Origin: Candidatus Sungbacteria bacterium RIFCSPHIGHO2_02_FULL_52_23
GTDB lineage: Bacteria; Patescibacteriota; Minisyncoccia; Sungbacterales; HO2-52-23
Length of the DNA: 9,936 nt
Assembly (NCBI GenBank): GCA_001820655.1
Contig: MHQM01000011.1
Span: 1-9,936 of the forward strand
Direction: 5' to 3'
Part shown: positions 4,884 through 9,936 of the stretch, piece by piece
How the letters are laid out: every line of letters starts with the position of its first letter
Position numbering within the stretch: position 1 is the stretch's first letter
Program-made: the position numbers and the translations under genes
The notes under the pieces: generated by a model
Told to the model about the DNA's origin: nothing
Databases searched by the model: none
The model's input: the letters and a program-made list of their open reading frames with translations, nothing else

Positions 4884-6437
4884 TTAACCGAGAAGCTTTT
4901 TAAGCACTTCCTGGACTATTTTGGGGTTTGCGGTGCCGCGCGATTCTTTCATGACCTGTCCCATGAGGAATTGCAGGGAAGCGGTCTTGCCTTTTTTGTA
5001 ATCCTCAAGAGCCGCGGGATTTTCTTTGATGATATGCCGCGCGATATCTTCTATATCCGTAGCACCCGACATCTGCCAGAGGCCGAGGCGCTCGGCAATA
5101 TCCGAAGGATCTTCGCCCGAGGCGAACATTTCCGCAAGGATCTGCTTTGCCGCGAGGTTTGAAACTTTGTCTTCGGCGATCATGTCTGCAAGCTCGCCCA
5201 TATTTTCCGGCGTAATGTGGATATCGCGAATCTCGGCTACGACTTCGCGCATGAGGCGCAGGAGTTCGCCCGTGATCAGGGCGGCTATTGTTTTTGCCAG
5301 ATTCCTGCGGGGCTTTTCAGGCGTTTCGGTATCGTGCTGTTTAGCTTCGCTTATTGCGGCTTCAAAGTAGTCAGCGAGATGTTTCTCGCGGACGAGAATT
5401 TCGGCGATACCATGCTCAAGTCCATATTCGCGGATGAAGCGTTCCTGTTTTGCCTGCGGCAGTTCCGGGAGCGCCGCGCGGAGACTCGCGACAAAGTCGC
5501 GCGAGATATTCAAAGGCGGCAGATCGGGCTCCGGGAAGTATCGGTAGTCGTGCGCAGATTCTTTGGCGCGCTGGGAAAAAGATTCACCCTTGTGCTCGTT
5601 CCATCCGCGCGTCTCCTGCACTACTTTTTCTCCCCGATCCAATATCTCTGACTGGCGTTTTATTTCAAACTCCACGGCATCGGCCGCAAACTTGAACGAG
5701 TTGATATTTTTGACTTCCACTTTCGTCCCCAGAGGCGCAGATTCTCGCTGATCAAGACGCGGATTTTCGCTGATAGTATCTGCGTTGATCCGCGTTGGTA
5801 TCTGCGTTGATCTGCGTAATGAAATATTGACTTCCACGCGCATCTGGCCTTTTTCCATATCCGCATCGGAGGCTCCGACATATCGCAAAATGCGCTGGAG
5901 CGCTTCGCCGAAAAGTCGCACTTCCTCGCCCGTGCGGATATCGGGCTCGGTGACGAGCTCCATGAGCGGTATACCCGCGCGGTTGAAATCCACAAGCGTT
6001 GCCTGCGATGACTTGTCATGGATGAGCCGTCCCGTATCTTCTTCCAGATGGATGCGCGTGATCCGGATCGTGCGCCCCGCGACTCCAATCATGCCGCCTT
6101 TGACCAGTGGGTACTCGTACTGTGAGATCTGATATCCCTTGGGCAGATCGGGATAAAAATAATTTTTGCGGTCAAATTGGGAGAATTCCGCTATGTCGCC
6201 TCCGAGCGCGAGTCCCGTGCTAATTACTTTTTTTACCGCGTCTTCATTGATCGTAGGCAGAGTACCCGGATGTCCCATGCAGATGGGGCAGATATTGATA
6301 TTGGGATGCTTTTCGTCCGGATCATTGAGCGAGGAGCAAAACATCTTGGTCTTGGTATTCAGCTCCGCGTGTATCTCAAGCCCGATGACCGCTTCGTATT
6401 TCACCCCGTTAGATACTTTTTGATTCGTTGAAGTCAT
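4884..6437 (-). CDS. gatB: Aspartyl/glutamyl-tRNA amidotransferase subunit B
   Basis: GatB is the tRNA-binding, kinase-like subunit of the GatCAB amidotransferase. The complex converts Glu-tRNA(Gln) and Asp-tRNA(Asn) to Gln-tRNA(Gln) and Asn-tRNA(Asn), using ammonia supplied by GatA. The 517-residue product shows the N-terminal YEAVIGLEIHAELNTKTKMFCS block, the ICPICMGHPGTLP motif with its CxxC, the NYFYPDLPKGYQISQYEYPL block, LEEDTGRLIH, FNRAGIPLMELVTEPD, VEVKNINSF, and the helical C-terminal tail (LQFLMGQVMKESRGTANPKIVQEVL) that contacts tRNA. It is somewhat longer than usual because about 27 residues (209-235) encoded by a palindromic repeat are inserted between NISLR and LGTKVEVKN. The frame is intact. 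gatA and gatC are not in the window. No Shine-Dalgarno sequence precedes the ATG. Confidence 0.97.
   Translation of the reverse strand: MTSTNQKVSNGVKYEAVIGLEIHAELNTKTKMFCSSLNDPDEKHPNINICPICMGHPGTLPTINEDAVKKVISTGLALGGDIAEFSQFDRKNYFYPDLPKGYQISQYEYPLVKGGMIGVAGRTIRITRIHLEEDTGRLIHDKSSQATLVDFNRAGIPLMELVTEPDIRTGEEVRLFGEALQRILRYVGASDADMEKGQMRVEVNISLRRSTQIPTRINADTISENPRLDQRESAPLGTKVEVKNINSFKFAADAVEFEIKRQSEILDRGEKVVQETRGWNEHKGESFSQRAKESAHDYRYFPEPDLPPLNISRDFVASLRAALPELPQAKQERFIREYGLEHGIAEILVREKHLADYFEAAISEAKQHDTETPEKPRRNLAKTIAALITGELLRLMREVVAEIRDIHITPENMGELADMIAEDKVSNLAAKQILAEMFASGEDPSDIAERLGLWQMSGATDIEDIARHIIKENPAALEDYKKGKTASLQFLMGQVMKESRGTANPKIVQEVLKKLLG
5736..5816. repeat. 81-bp palindromic repeat inserted in frame in gatB
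   Basis: The ends CGCAGAT (5736-5742) and ATCTGCG (5810-5816) are inverted copies, as are the inner CGCGGAT (5758-5764) and ATCCGCG (5788-5794). TATCTGCGTTGATC is repeated directly with a 22-base period (5777-5790, 5799-5812). A second 22-base pair on the left arm (about 5738-5759, 5760-5781) is less exact. 81 bases equals 27 codons, so the frame is kept and the protein gains about 27 residues. Confidence 0.75.
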
Positions 6438-6521
6438 AGATTGATTATGTGCGTCGTGGAATTATTGGTAGCTACAGCGGATTTCCATCTGGTATCTAAT
6501 GGGGTTCATGGCGCTATCGTA

Positions 6522-6567
6522 GCAAAAATCGCTTTCTCTTGCAAAAATCGTACCTTCGGGGTATGGT
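6522..6567 (+). promoter_or_regulatory. Possible promoter of the secreted protein, with a direct repeat
   Basis: TTGCAA (6539-6544) and TATGGT (6562-6567) are spaced by 17 bases; each matches the consensus at four of six positions. GCAAAAATCG is repeated at 6522-6531 and 6541-6550, the second copy overlapping the -35, so a regulator could bind here. The match is moderate. Confidence 0.4.
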
Positions 6568-6623
6568 CGTGGCATCAGAGTTCATTTTAGTCAAAGAGGG
6601 TAACACTTTGCGCGGGAGGCGGT

Positions 6624-7118
6624 ATGCACACTCACATGTCGGCGCTTGTGCTGGTTGCGGTTGTATCTTTGCTCGGATTTCCATACACGGCGCATGTAGC
6701 GCAATCTCCGGTCCCGGATTGTTCCGACGGGACGTGGAATTTTGTAAAGCAGGAGGTAAATGTTTTGGACGGCGTCCCATGGAGTTTGGGGCGTATGTAC
6801 ACCAAACGCGCTCCAGATAAGGTTCTTGGGTGTCTGACCATATCGCTTTTGTGGGATTTTGAGTACCCCGTATATCAGACATGGGGTACATTCAAGGATC
6901 ACGTCCAGTCTCTTCGTAAGGGCCAAACATGGACGCCCTCGGTCAAGGGATCCAAAATGGAGCATGTGCTTCGTGTTGATGACAAGAACACAGTGCTCTC
7001 TGCTGTCCTCATGCTTTACGATGGGGACGCGGAACATCCGGCAATATGGGAGACGTACCGCAATCCTTCTGCGGGTTCCGTCTCGCCGGAAACGGAGTTT
7101 GCGCCCGTATGGCATTGA
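6624..7118 (+). CDS. Small secreted protein of unknown function
   Basis: The 164-residue product begins with a likely Sec signal peptide: a short start, a hydrophobic core ALVLVAVVSLLGF, and a probable signal-peptidase site after AHVA (about residue 26). The mature part has exactly two cysteines (33 and 70), which could form a disulfide outside the cytoplasm. It also has many aromatic and Trp residues and a region rich in strands. There is no lipobox and no second membrane helix. I do not recognise the family. The start is well supported: GGGAGG at 6614-6619 is a strong Shine-Dalgarno sequence 4 bases upstream, rare in this window. The gene stands alone, diverging from gatB, with a strong hairpin directly after its stop. 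Confidence 0.72.
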   Translation: MHTHMSALVLVAVVSLLGFPYTAHVAQSPVPDCSDGTWNFVKQEVNVLDGVPWSLGRMYTKRAPDKVLGCLTISLLWDFEYPVYQTWGTFKDHVQSLRKGQTWTPSVKGSKMEHVLRVDDKNTVLSAVLMLYDGDAEHPAIWETYRNPSAGSVSPETEFAPVWH

Positions 7119-7125
7119 CCATCAA

Positions 7126-7149
7126 GCCCGCACCATCCGTGGTGCGGGC
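7126..7149 (+). terminator. Strong hairpin after the secreted-protein gene
   Basis: A perfect 10-bp GC-rich stem, GCCCGCACCA with TGGTGCGGGC, encloses TCCG and begins 8 bases after the stop codon. The T-run after it is poor (CTTCACAT). Position and strength still make it the likely terminator or 3' end stabiliser. Confidence 0.6.
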
Positions 7150-7161
7150 CTTCACATACTC

Positions 7162-7190
7162 TGGAAAAAGAGGATGATTTTTGGTATACT
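7162..7190 (+). promoter_or_regulatory. Promoter of tRNA-Glu and probably of the following genes
   Basis: TATACT (7185-7190) is a good -10 with a TGG extension directly upstream. A weak -35, TGGAAA (7162-7167), lies 17 bases before it. The predicted start, near 7197, is about five bases before the tRNA. Confidence 0.6.
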
Positions 7191-7201
7191 CTGTGCGTCC
7201 G

Positions 7202-7273
7202 GGTCCCATCGTCTATCGGTTAGGACACCACGCTTTCAATGTGGGAAGCCGGGTTCGACTCCCGGTGGGACCG
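7202..7273 (+). tRNA. tRNA-Glu(TTC)
   Basis: A 72-base cloverleaf. The acceptor GGTCCCA pairs fully with TGGGACC. The anticodon stem CCACG/TGTGG (one G-U) encloses CTTTCAA, anticodon TTC. The T-stem GCCGG/CCGGT region encloses TTCGACT. The discriminator is G, as usual for tRNA-Glu, and no CCA is encoded. If GatCAB works as is usual for bacteria lacking GlnRS, its Gln substrate would come from a related tRNA charged by GluRS. The NUDIX gene begins 25 bases downstream. Confidence 0.96.
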
Positions 7274-7298
7274 AAGCAAAAAGTTTATCTATAGAATT

Positions 7299-7823
7299 AT
7301 GCCTATCAATACGAAACCGCATATTCATGAGATGGTGATATGCGCCAATATCTTTGTGCATAAAGGTGGGAAGTATCTTTTGATTAAACGATCTTCCCAT
7401 AAAACATTTATGCCCAATGTCGTCCATCCGATTGGAGGGAAGGTGGATTCCGGCGAGAACCCGTATCTGGCGGCAGAGCGCGAACTCATGGAAGAAGCGG
7501 GTATCCGCGTCAAAAATCTACGGCTTGAAGCGGTATTGATGGACAATGTCAGTCGCGTGCCGAAATATAAAGAAGTGCCAAACTGGCTGATCTTTCACTT
7601 CTCCGGGGAGTATGCATCAGGCAAGGTGAGGCAGTCCCATGAGGGGGAACTGATGTGGCTTGCGCCCAAAGAAATCAAGAAACAGGAGATGATCCCATCA
7701 GTGCGCAGCATTCTTGATCACATACTGAATCCGAAAGACGGTACCGTATTCGGTACATTCGTGTATGATAAAAACGGTAAGATCATTGCCAAACACACGA
7801 AAATAGATGTATGTAGGGTGTAG
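7299..7823 (+). CDS. NUDIX hydrolase
   Basis: The 174-residue protein carries a perfect Nudix box (G-x5-E-x7-R-E-U-x-E-E-x-G-U) at residues 47-69, from GGKVDSGE to RELMEEAGI. The RELMEE glutamates should bind the divalent metals that support cleavage of a nucleoside diphosphate linked to another group. The substrate cannot be read from the motif; the HPIGGKV entry and the overall length resemble general NTP/house-cleaning or IPP-isomerase-like Nudix proteins. The frame is open further upstream, but that part overlaps tRNA-Glu, so the ATG at 7299 is chosen. There is no Shine-Dalgarno sequence. It lies 25 bases after tRNA-Glu and its stop is 4 bases before tRNA-Val(GAC), so it was probably transcribed with both and its mRNA released by tRNA processing. 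Confidence 0.93.
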   Translation: MPINTKPHIHEMVICANIFVHKGGKYLLIKRSSHKTFMPNVVHPIGGKVDSGENPYLAAERELMEEAGIRVKNLRLEAVLMDNVSRVPKYKEVPNWLIFHFSGEYASGKVRQSHEGELMWLAPKEIKKQEMIPSVRSILDHILNPKDGTVFGTFVYDKNGKIIAKHTKIDVCRV

Positions 7824-7827
7824 CCAC

Positions 7828-7899
7828 GCGCCCTTAGCTCATTGGTAGAGCGTTCCCTTGACATGGGAAAGGCAGTAGGTCCGATTCCTGCAGGGCGCA
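7828..7899 (+). tRNA. tRNA-Val(GAC)
   Basis: A 72-base cloverleaf. The acceptor GCGCCCT pairs fully with AGGGCGC. The D-arm is AGCTC...GAGC. The anticodon stem TTCCC/GGGAA encloses TTGACAT, anticodon GAC. The T-stem GTAGG/CCTGC has one U-G pair. The discriminator is A and the gene continues CCG, not CCA. The T-loop is TCCGATT, so position 55, nearly always T (pseudouridine), is C. It begins 4 bases after the NUDIX stop. Confidence 0.94.
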
Positions 7900-7927
7900 C
7901 CGAGACTAATAACTAACTTTAATCTTT

Positions 7928-8212
7928 ATGACAAACGTATCGGAGCAGGCGATCGCTACGCTCAAAAAAGAAATGGCGCGCCGCCAGCAGGAGCTTCAGG
8001 AGAAACAGCAGGAGAAGATGAAGATCATCCAGGAGATTGAGAAGAAGAAGCGCGAGATGCAGGGAGCGCTTCAGGAGCTAGAGGTCAAGATGCGGCAGAA
8101 TGAAGGCGAGACCGCTAAGCTTACACAAGAGGTGCAAAGCGACGAGCAGGAGATGAGAGAAATGCAGGGAGAGCTTGAAAAGATGATTCGGGAGCAGAAG
8201 AAAGCGGCATAG
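7928..8212 (+). CDS. Small coiled-coil protein of unknown function
   Basis: The 94-residue protein is almost entirely Glu, Gln, Lys, Arg, Met and Leu with a heptad-like pattern from about residue 10 to 90, and has no proline or cysteine. It should form one long helix and oligomerise as a coiled coil. No signal peptide or membrane segment is present, so it should be cytoplasmic. Low sequence complexity makes any family call unsafe; similarity to SMC-, prefoldin- or other coiled-coil proteins would not imply function. The ATG lies 28 bases after tRNA-Val(GAC) with no Shine-Dalgarno sequence. A hairpin and tRNA-Val(TAC) follow closely. The intact frame and position between tRNA genes support it as a real gene. 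Confidence 0.82.
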   Translation: MTNVSEQAIATLKKEMARRQQELQEKQQEKMKIIQEIEKKKREMQGALQELEVKMRQNEGETAKLTQEVQSDEQEMREMQGELEKMIREQKKAA

Positions 8213-8219
8213 TAATATC

Positions 8220-8240
8220 AGAAGGGGGACGACCCCTTCT
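8220..8240 (+). terminator. Hairpin between the coiled-coil gene and tRNA-Val(TAC)
   Basis: AGAAGGGG (8220-8227) pairs perfectly with CCCCTTCT (8233-8240) around GACGA. It begins 7 bases after the stop codon and ends 2 bases before the tRNA, with only a two-T tail. It could end transcription or only protect the mRNA 3' end when the tRNA is cut out. Confidence 0.45.
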
Positions 8241-8242
8241 TC

Positions 8243-8314
8243 GCGCGCTTAGCTCAGTGGTAGAGCGACTGTTTTACACACAGTAGGCCGGGGGTTCGAT
8301 CCCCTCAGCGCGCA
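8243..8314 (+). tRNA. tRNA-Val(TAC)
   Basis: A 72-base cloverleaf. The acceptor GCGCGCT pairs fully with AGCGCGC. The anticodon stem ACTGT/ACAGT encloses TTTACAC, anticodon TAC. The T-stem GGGGG/CCCTC (one G-U) encloses TTCGATC. The discriminator is A and no CCA is encoded. Its T-loop is canonical, unlike tRNA-Val(GAC) nearby. Together the two valine tRNAs can read all four GTN codons. Confidence 0.96.
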
Positions 8315-8388
8315 TCTGATCCCCTTACACTCTATCCGTGCGCCGGATGGGGCTGTTTGACTTTAACTCAACATTATGGTTTAGTTTC

Positions 8389-8417
8389 CTGACGGCTCAT
8401 AGGAGAGTTGATATAGT
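8389..8417 (+). promoter_or_regulatory. Possible promoter of the CxxC/HxxxH protein
   Basis: TATAGT (8412-8417) has a TGA extension directly upstream. CTGACG (8389-8394) lies 17 bases before it as a four-of-six -35. Transcription from about 8423 would give a leader of about 28 bases holding the AGGAG used for the GTG at 8452. Confidence 0.45.
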
Positions 8418-8451
8418 GTTCTCTCTTTCTTTCGTCGTAGAGGAGAAAGTC

Positions 8452-8787
8452 GTGATTCAATCGTATAAGTTCCAGTTGGATCTCGGGGATGTGTATCATG
8501 CCAAAAACGTTTCCTTGACTTTGGTGGCCGTCTGCCCGTTGAGTATGGCTGGCGTCTGCGTCGGCTCGGTAGAGATAACTGTTTTTGTGAGAAAGGACTT
8601 CGGCAACGAGCCCGTTGCCTTCTTGGATCATCCGATCACGCGCCTTCGTAATTGCGGCCTGACCACGACATACAAATGCCCGGAGTGCGGAGTCCACTTC
8701 GGCCTGACGGATGAGGAGTGGGAACTCATGCACGTGCGAGCGCACGTGTTTCTTAAGGAACAGGGCGTGGCATCGGATTGGTTCTGA
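8452..8787 (+). CDS. Small protein with a C-terminal zinc-binding CxxC/HxxxH motif
   Basis: The preferred start is GTG at 8452, with AGGAG at 8441-8445 six bases upstream and a promoter-like sequence before that, giving 111 residues. The frame is open to a GTG at 8338 (149 residues), but that start has no ribosome site. Residues 1-60 alternate hydrophobic and polar as in a strand-rich domain and contain free cysteines (28, 36, 68). Residues 76-98 hold C-P-E-C, 14 residues, then H-V-R-A-H, a C2H2-like zinc site with slightly wider spacing than the classic finger. DNA or RNA binding is possible but unproven. Both histidines lie within an 18-bp perfect DNA palindrome (8731-8748). A frame on the opposite strand is probably its shadow. 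I do not recognise the family. Confidence 0.6.
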   Translation: MIQSYKFQLDLGDVYHAKNVSLTLVAVCPLSMAGVCVGSVEITVFVRKDFGNEPVAFLDHPITRLRNCGLTTTYKCPECGVHFGLTDEEWELMHVRAHVFLKEQGVASDWF

Positions 8788-8812
8788 CCATCCGCGGTCG
8801 CGCCAGAGAGAG

Positions 8813-8837
8813 GGAGCCGAACGTAAAGTTCGGCTCC
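8813..8837 (+). terminator. Hairpin downstream of the CxxC/HxxxH gene
   Basis: GGAGCCGAAC (8813-8822) pairs perfectly with GTTCGGCTCC (8828-8837) around GTAAA. A weak T-run (TCATTTTC) follows after three bases. It is the likely end of the small gene's transcript, 25 bases after its stop. Confidence 0.5.
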
Positions 8838-8916
8838 GCATCATTTTCGGGTGTTGACCTATTGAAGTGAGACTTCAATAGGTAGACTTTCAAATCTAGC
8901 TCCGCATCATTTTCGG
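8833..8916. repeat. 18-bp direct repeats flanking the second dispersed hairpin
   Basis: GCTCCGCATCATTTTCGG occurs at 8833-8850 and 8899-8916, a 66-base period. Between them lies an 11-bp hairpin, CCTATTGAAGT (8858-8868) with ACTTCAATAGG (8872-8882) around GAG. Its 23-base core is the same as at 4860-4882 but in the opposite orientation. The stretch 8788-8982 holds no convincing gene, only these repeats, the hairpin at 8813 and the tRNA-Ser promoter. Confidence 0.7.
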
Positions 8917-8925
8917 TTGTAGAGA

Positions 8926-8954
8926 TTGAAAAAAGCAATGCGCGGTGCTACTTT
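8926..8954 (+). promoter_or_regulatory. Probable promoter of tRNA-Ser
   Basis: TTGAAA (8926-8931) is spaced by 17 bases from TACTTT (8949-8954), which carries a TGC extension. The predicted start is near 8961, about 20 bases before the tRNA. Confidence 0.45.
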
Positions 8955-8982
8955 TATGGAGAGAATAGAATAATAGAGTAAT

Positions 8983-9069
8983 GGAGACGTGGCAGAGTGG
9001 TTGAACGCGCCGCACTCGAAATGCGGTATACCCGAAAGGGTATCGGAGGTTCGAATCCTCCCGTCTCCG
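8983..9069 (+). tRNA. tRNA-Ser(CGA)
   Basis: An 87-base class II tRNA. The acceptor GGAGACG pairs fully with CGTCTCC. The anticodon stem CCGCA/TGCGG encloses CTCGAAA, anticodon CGA. The long variable arm TACCC-GAAA-GGGTA is typical of serine. The T-stem GGAGG/CCTCC encloses TTCGAAT. The discriminator is G, as expected for SerRS recognition, and no CCA is encoded. An AT-rich gene starts 19 bases downstream. Confidence 0.96.
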
Positions 9070-9088
9070 AAATGAGCATCCGCGAGTT

Positions 9089-9736
9089 ATGAAACTTTCT
9101 TCTATTTTGATGACAGCGGCAGAAATTATTGTAGCCCTTGTGGCTATAGCCGGTTTTTTCTACACGGCGTTCACTTACCATAATACGACAAAAATTAGCC
9201 GGGATCTGAATAGGCCATATATTGATTTAGAGACAGAAAGTGTGAAAGAAGACATAGTTCGCTTCCCACGAATGATTCCAGTCGGAAATGGGATGTATAG
9301 ACAAATACCTGCCGAACAAAATCTGCGATTTTCTATAAAAAATTATGGCACGTTACCTGCAAAATATAAAATAGACCTCAGTGATTTTAAGAGTCTTTAC
9401 TATCATAAGATACCTGAAATTGTTGATATAGATTATTTGTATCCCAAACAAGCCAAAGAACGTGTTTTCACTTTTGACTCTGATGAAGAAGCACTCAAAA
9501 GAATGGGGGAGGCACTAGAGAGCGGGGTGGATTTATTTGGCGACAAAAGCAAATGGGACGATTTCTATATCATCAAAATTAAATACGGTTTTACTAATCA
9601 ATCGGAAGAAAGATTCCCCTATGAGACTATTATTAGAAGGAAATATATTAATGTTCCATGTGTCGACGGAAGTGATGTAATAGAACCTAATGTCAGATGT
9701 ACACGAGCAAAGTGGATAGTTGAAAAAGCTATTTAA
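9089..9736 (+). CDS. Membrane-anchored protein of unknown function, AT-rich
   Basis: The 215-residue protein starts with one membrane helix (about residues 5-28, LMTAAEIIVALVAIAGFFYT) preceded by a single lysine, then a mostly soluble domain rich in strands. This includes LRFSIKNYGTLPAKY, a pattern seen in many single-helix anchored proteins with an Ig-like or similar beta domain, and a charged region FDSDEEALKRMGEALESG. Two cysteines lie near the C-terminus (VPCVDG and VRCTRA). There is no catalytic motif. The base composition is clearly more AT-rich than gatB, the kinase or the next gene, which suggests a different origin. It lies 19 bases after tRNA-Ser, a common site for acquired DNA, but no integrase or duplicated tRNA end is seen. 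No clear Shine-Dalgarno sequence. Confidence 0.8.
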   Translation: MKLSSILMTAAEIIVALVAIAGFFYTAFTYHNTTKISRDLNRPYIDLETESVKEDIVRFPRMIPVGNGMYRQIPAEQNLRFSIKNYGTLPAKYKIDLSDFKSLYYHKIPEIVDIDYLYPKQAKERVFTFDSDEEALKRMGEALESGVDLFGDKSKWDDFYIIKIKYGFTNQSEERFPYETIIRRKYINVPCVDGSDVIEPNVRCTRAKWIVEKAI

Positions 9737-9781
9737 TGATACATTCGGCGTGCATCAGCCCGATGAGAATGCTAAACGAGT

Positions 9782-9936
9782 ATGCGTAAAGCCACTGTTT
9801 TTGGAGGCGTATGTATTGTCGCCGCGCTGGCCGTATGGGTGGGGGTTTTTGTGTATCGCAATCTGCGGGGGATCGGGCCGGCGTTTGCTCCTGCTCCGAC
9901 GGATATCGCGGAGCTTGCGGCGGAGAATAAGACGGG
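9782..9936 (+). CDS. N-terminal fragment of a signal-anchored or exported protein (cut by window edge)
   Basis: Fifty-one codons are present and open to the window end. The peptide starts MRKATVFGGVCIVAALAVWV, continues with VGVFVYRNLRG, then a proline/alanine linker (FAPAPTD) and IAELAAENKTG. It is a basic start plus one hydrophobic helix, so it is either an uncleaved anchor or a signal peptide leading to an extracytoplasmic domain. The NKTG ending recalls the lead-in of PQQ-dependent sugar dehydrogenase-like (sorbosone dehydrogenase) proteins of this bacterial group, but this is a weak hint from memory. The start has no strong Shine-Dalgarno sequence. The 45-base gap from the AT-rich gene contains a loose inverted repeat (CATTC...GAATG) and no evident promoter. 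Base composition is GC-rich again. Confidence 0.6.
   Translation, partial: MRKATVFGGVCIVAALAVWVGVFVYRNLRGIGPAFAPAPTDIAELAAENKT

Noticed and set aside
5736..5816. CRISPR or tandem repeat array in gatB
   Set aside because: Only two 22-base copies per arm, with no spacers and translated in frame; it is a palindromic insertion.
7239..7298. Upstream start of the NUDIX protein
   Set aside because: It would place the start codon inside tRNA-Glu; the ATG at 7299 leaves the conserved domain complete.
8374..8844. 156-residue frame on the minus strand opposite the CxxC/HxxxH gene
   Set aside because: No ribosome site or recognisable motif; the plus-strand frame has a promoter, a Shine-Dalgarno sequence and a zinc motif.
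9061..9100. Duplicated tRNA-Ser 3' end marking an integrated element
   Set aside because: No second copy of the T-arm/acceptor sequence is seen in the remaining 860 bases and no integrase is present; the window may be too short to show it.
9741..9771. Terminator after the AT-rich gene
   Set aside because: The inverted repeat (CATTC...GAATG, CATC...GATG) is loose, with no T-run.

Overview
The window looks like chromosomal DNA of a Candidate Phyla Radiation (Patescibacteria, Parcubacteria-like) bacterium. This is an inference. It rests on tightly packed genes, mostly weak or absent Shine-Dalgarno sequences, tRNAs without an encoded CCA end, a BcsA-like membrane glycosyltransferase of a type common in that group, an HTH/GHKL-ATPase/STAS-like (DUF4325) protein, and short palindromes sitting inside conserved genes. 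No rRNA, CRISPR array, transposase or integrase is visible.

Left part (1-2790). A minus-strand unit reads from about 1360 down to 1: an HTH/ATPase/DUF4325 protein, an unrecognised 54-residue protein, then the start of a TspO/MBR membrane protein that runs off the window. It diverges from a plus-strand unit of a PAS histidine kinase followed by a DUF167 (YggU-like) protein. The intergenic gap is about 100 bp and carries promoter signals for both directions plus a perfect 10-bp direct repeat one helical turn apart. No response regulator is present.

Middle (2791-6437). A 139-bp nested palindrome fills the gap between convergent units. Reading on the minus strand from 6437 come gatB, a membrane glycosyltransferase, and then the most unusual locus of the window. 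This is a tRNA-Gly(CCC) gene whose paired parts are all present but are interrupted twice. A run of three perfect hairpins interrupts the D-loop. A 131-bp piece interrupts the anticodon loop; it is bounded by imperfect inverted repeats and a 4-bp direct repeat, and contains a second, intact tRNA-Gly(CCC). The gatB and glycosyltransferase frames each carry an in-frame palindromic repeat.

Right part (6438-9936). On the plus strand lie a small secreted protein with a clear terminator, then tRNA-Glu(TTC), a NUDIX hydrolase, tRNA-Val(GAC), a coiled-coil protein and tRNA-Val(TAC) closely spaced. These are followed by a small CxxC/HxxxH protein, a repeat-rich gap, tRNA-Ser(CGA), an AT-rich membrane-anchored protein of unknown function, and the start of another signal-anchored protein cut by the window edge.

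Together the genes cover translation (six tRNA loci and GatB), envelope glycan synthesis and sensing. The tRNA-within-a-tRNA arrangement is the best candidate for something undescribed.
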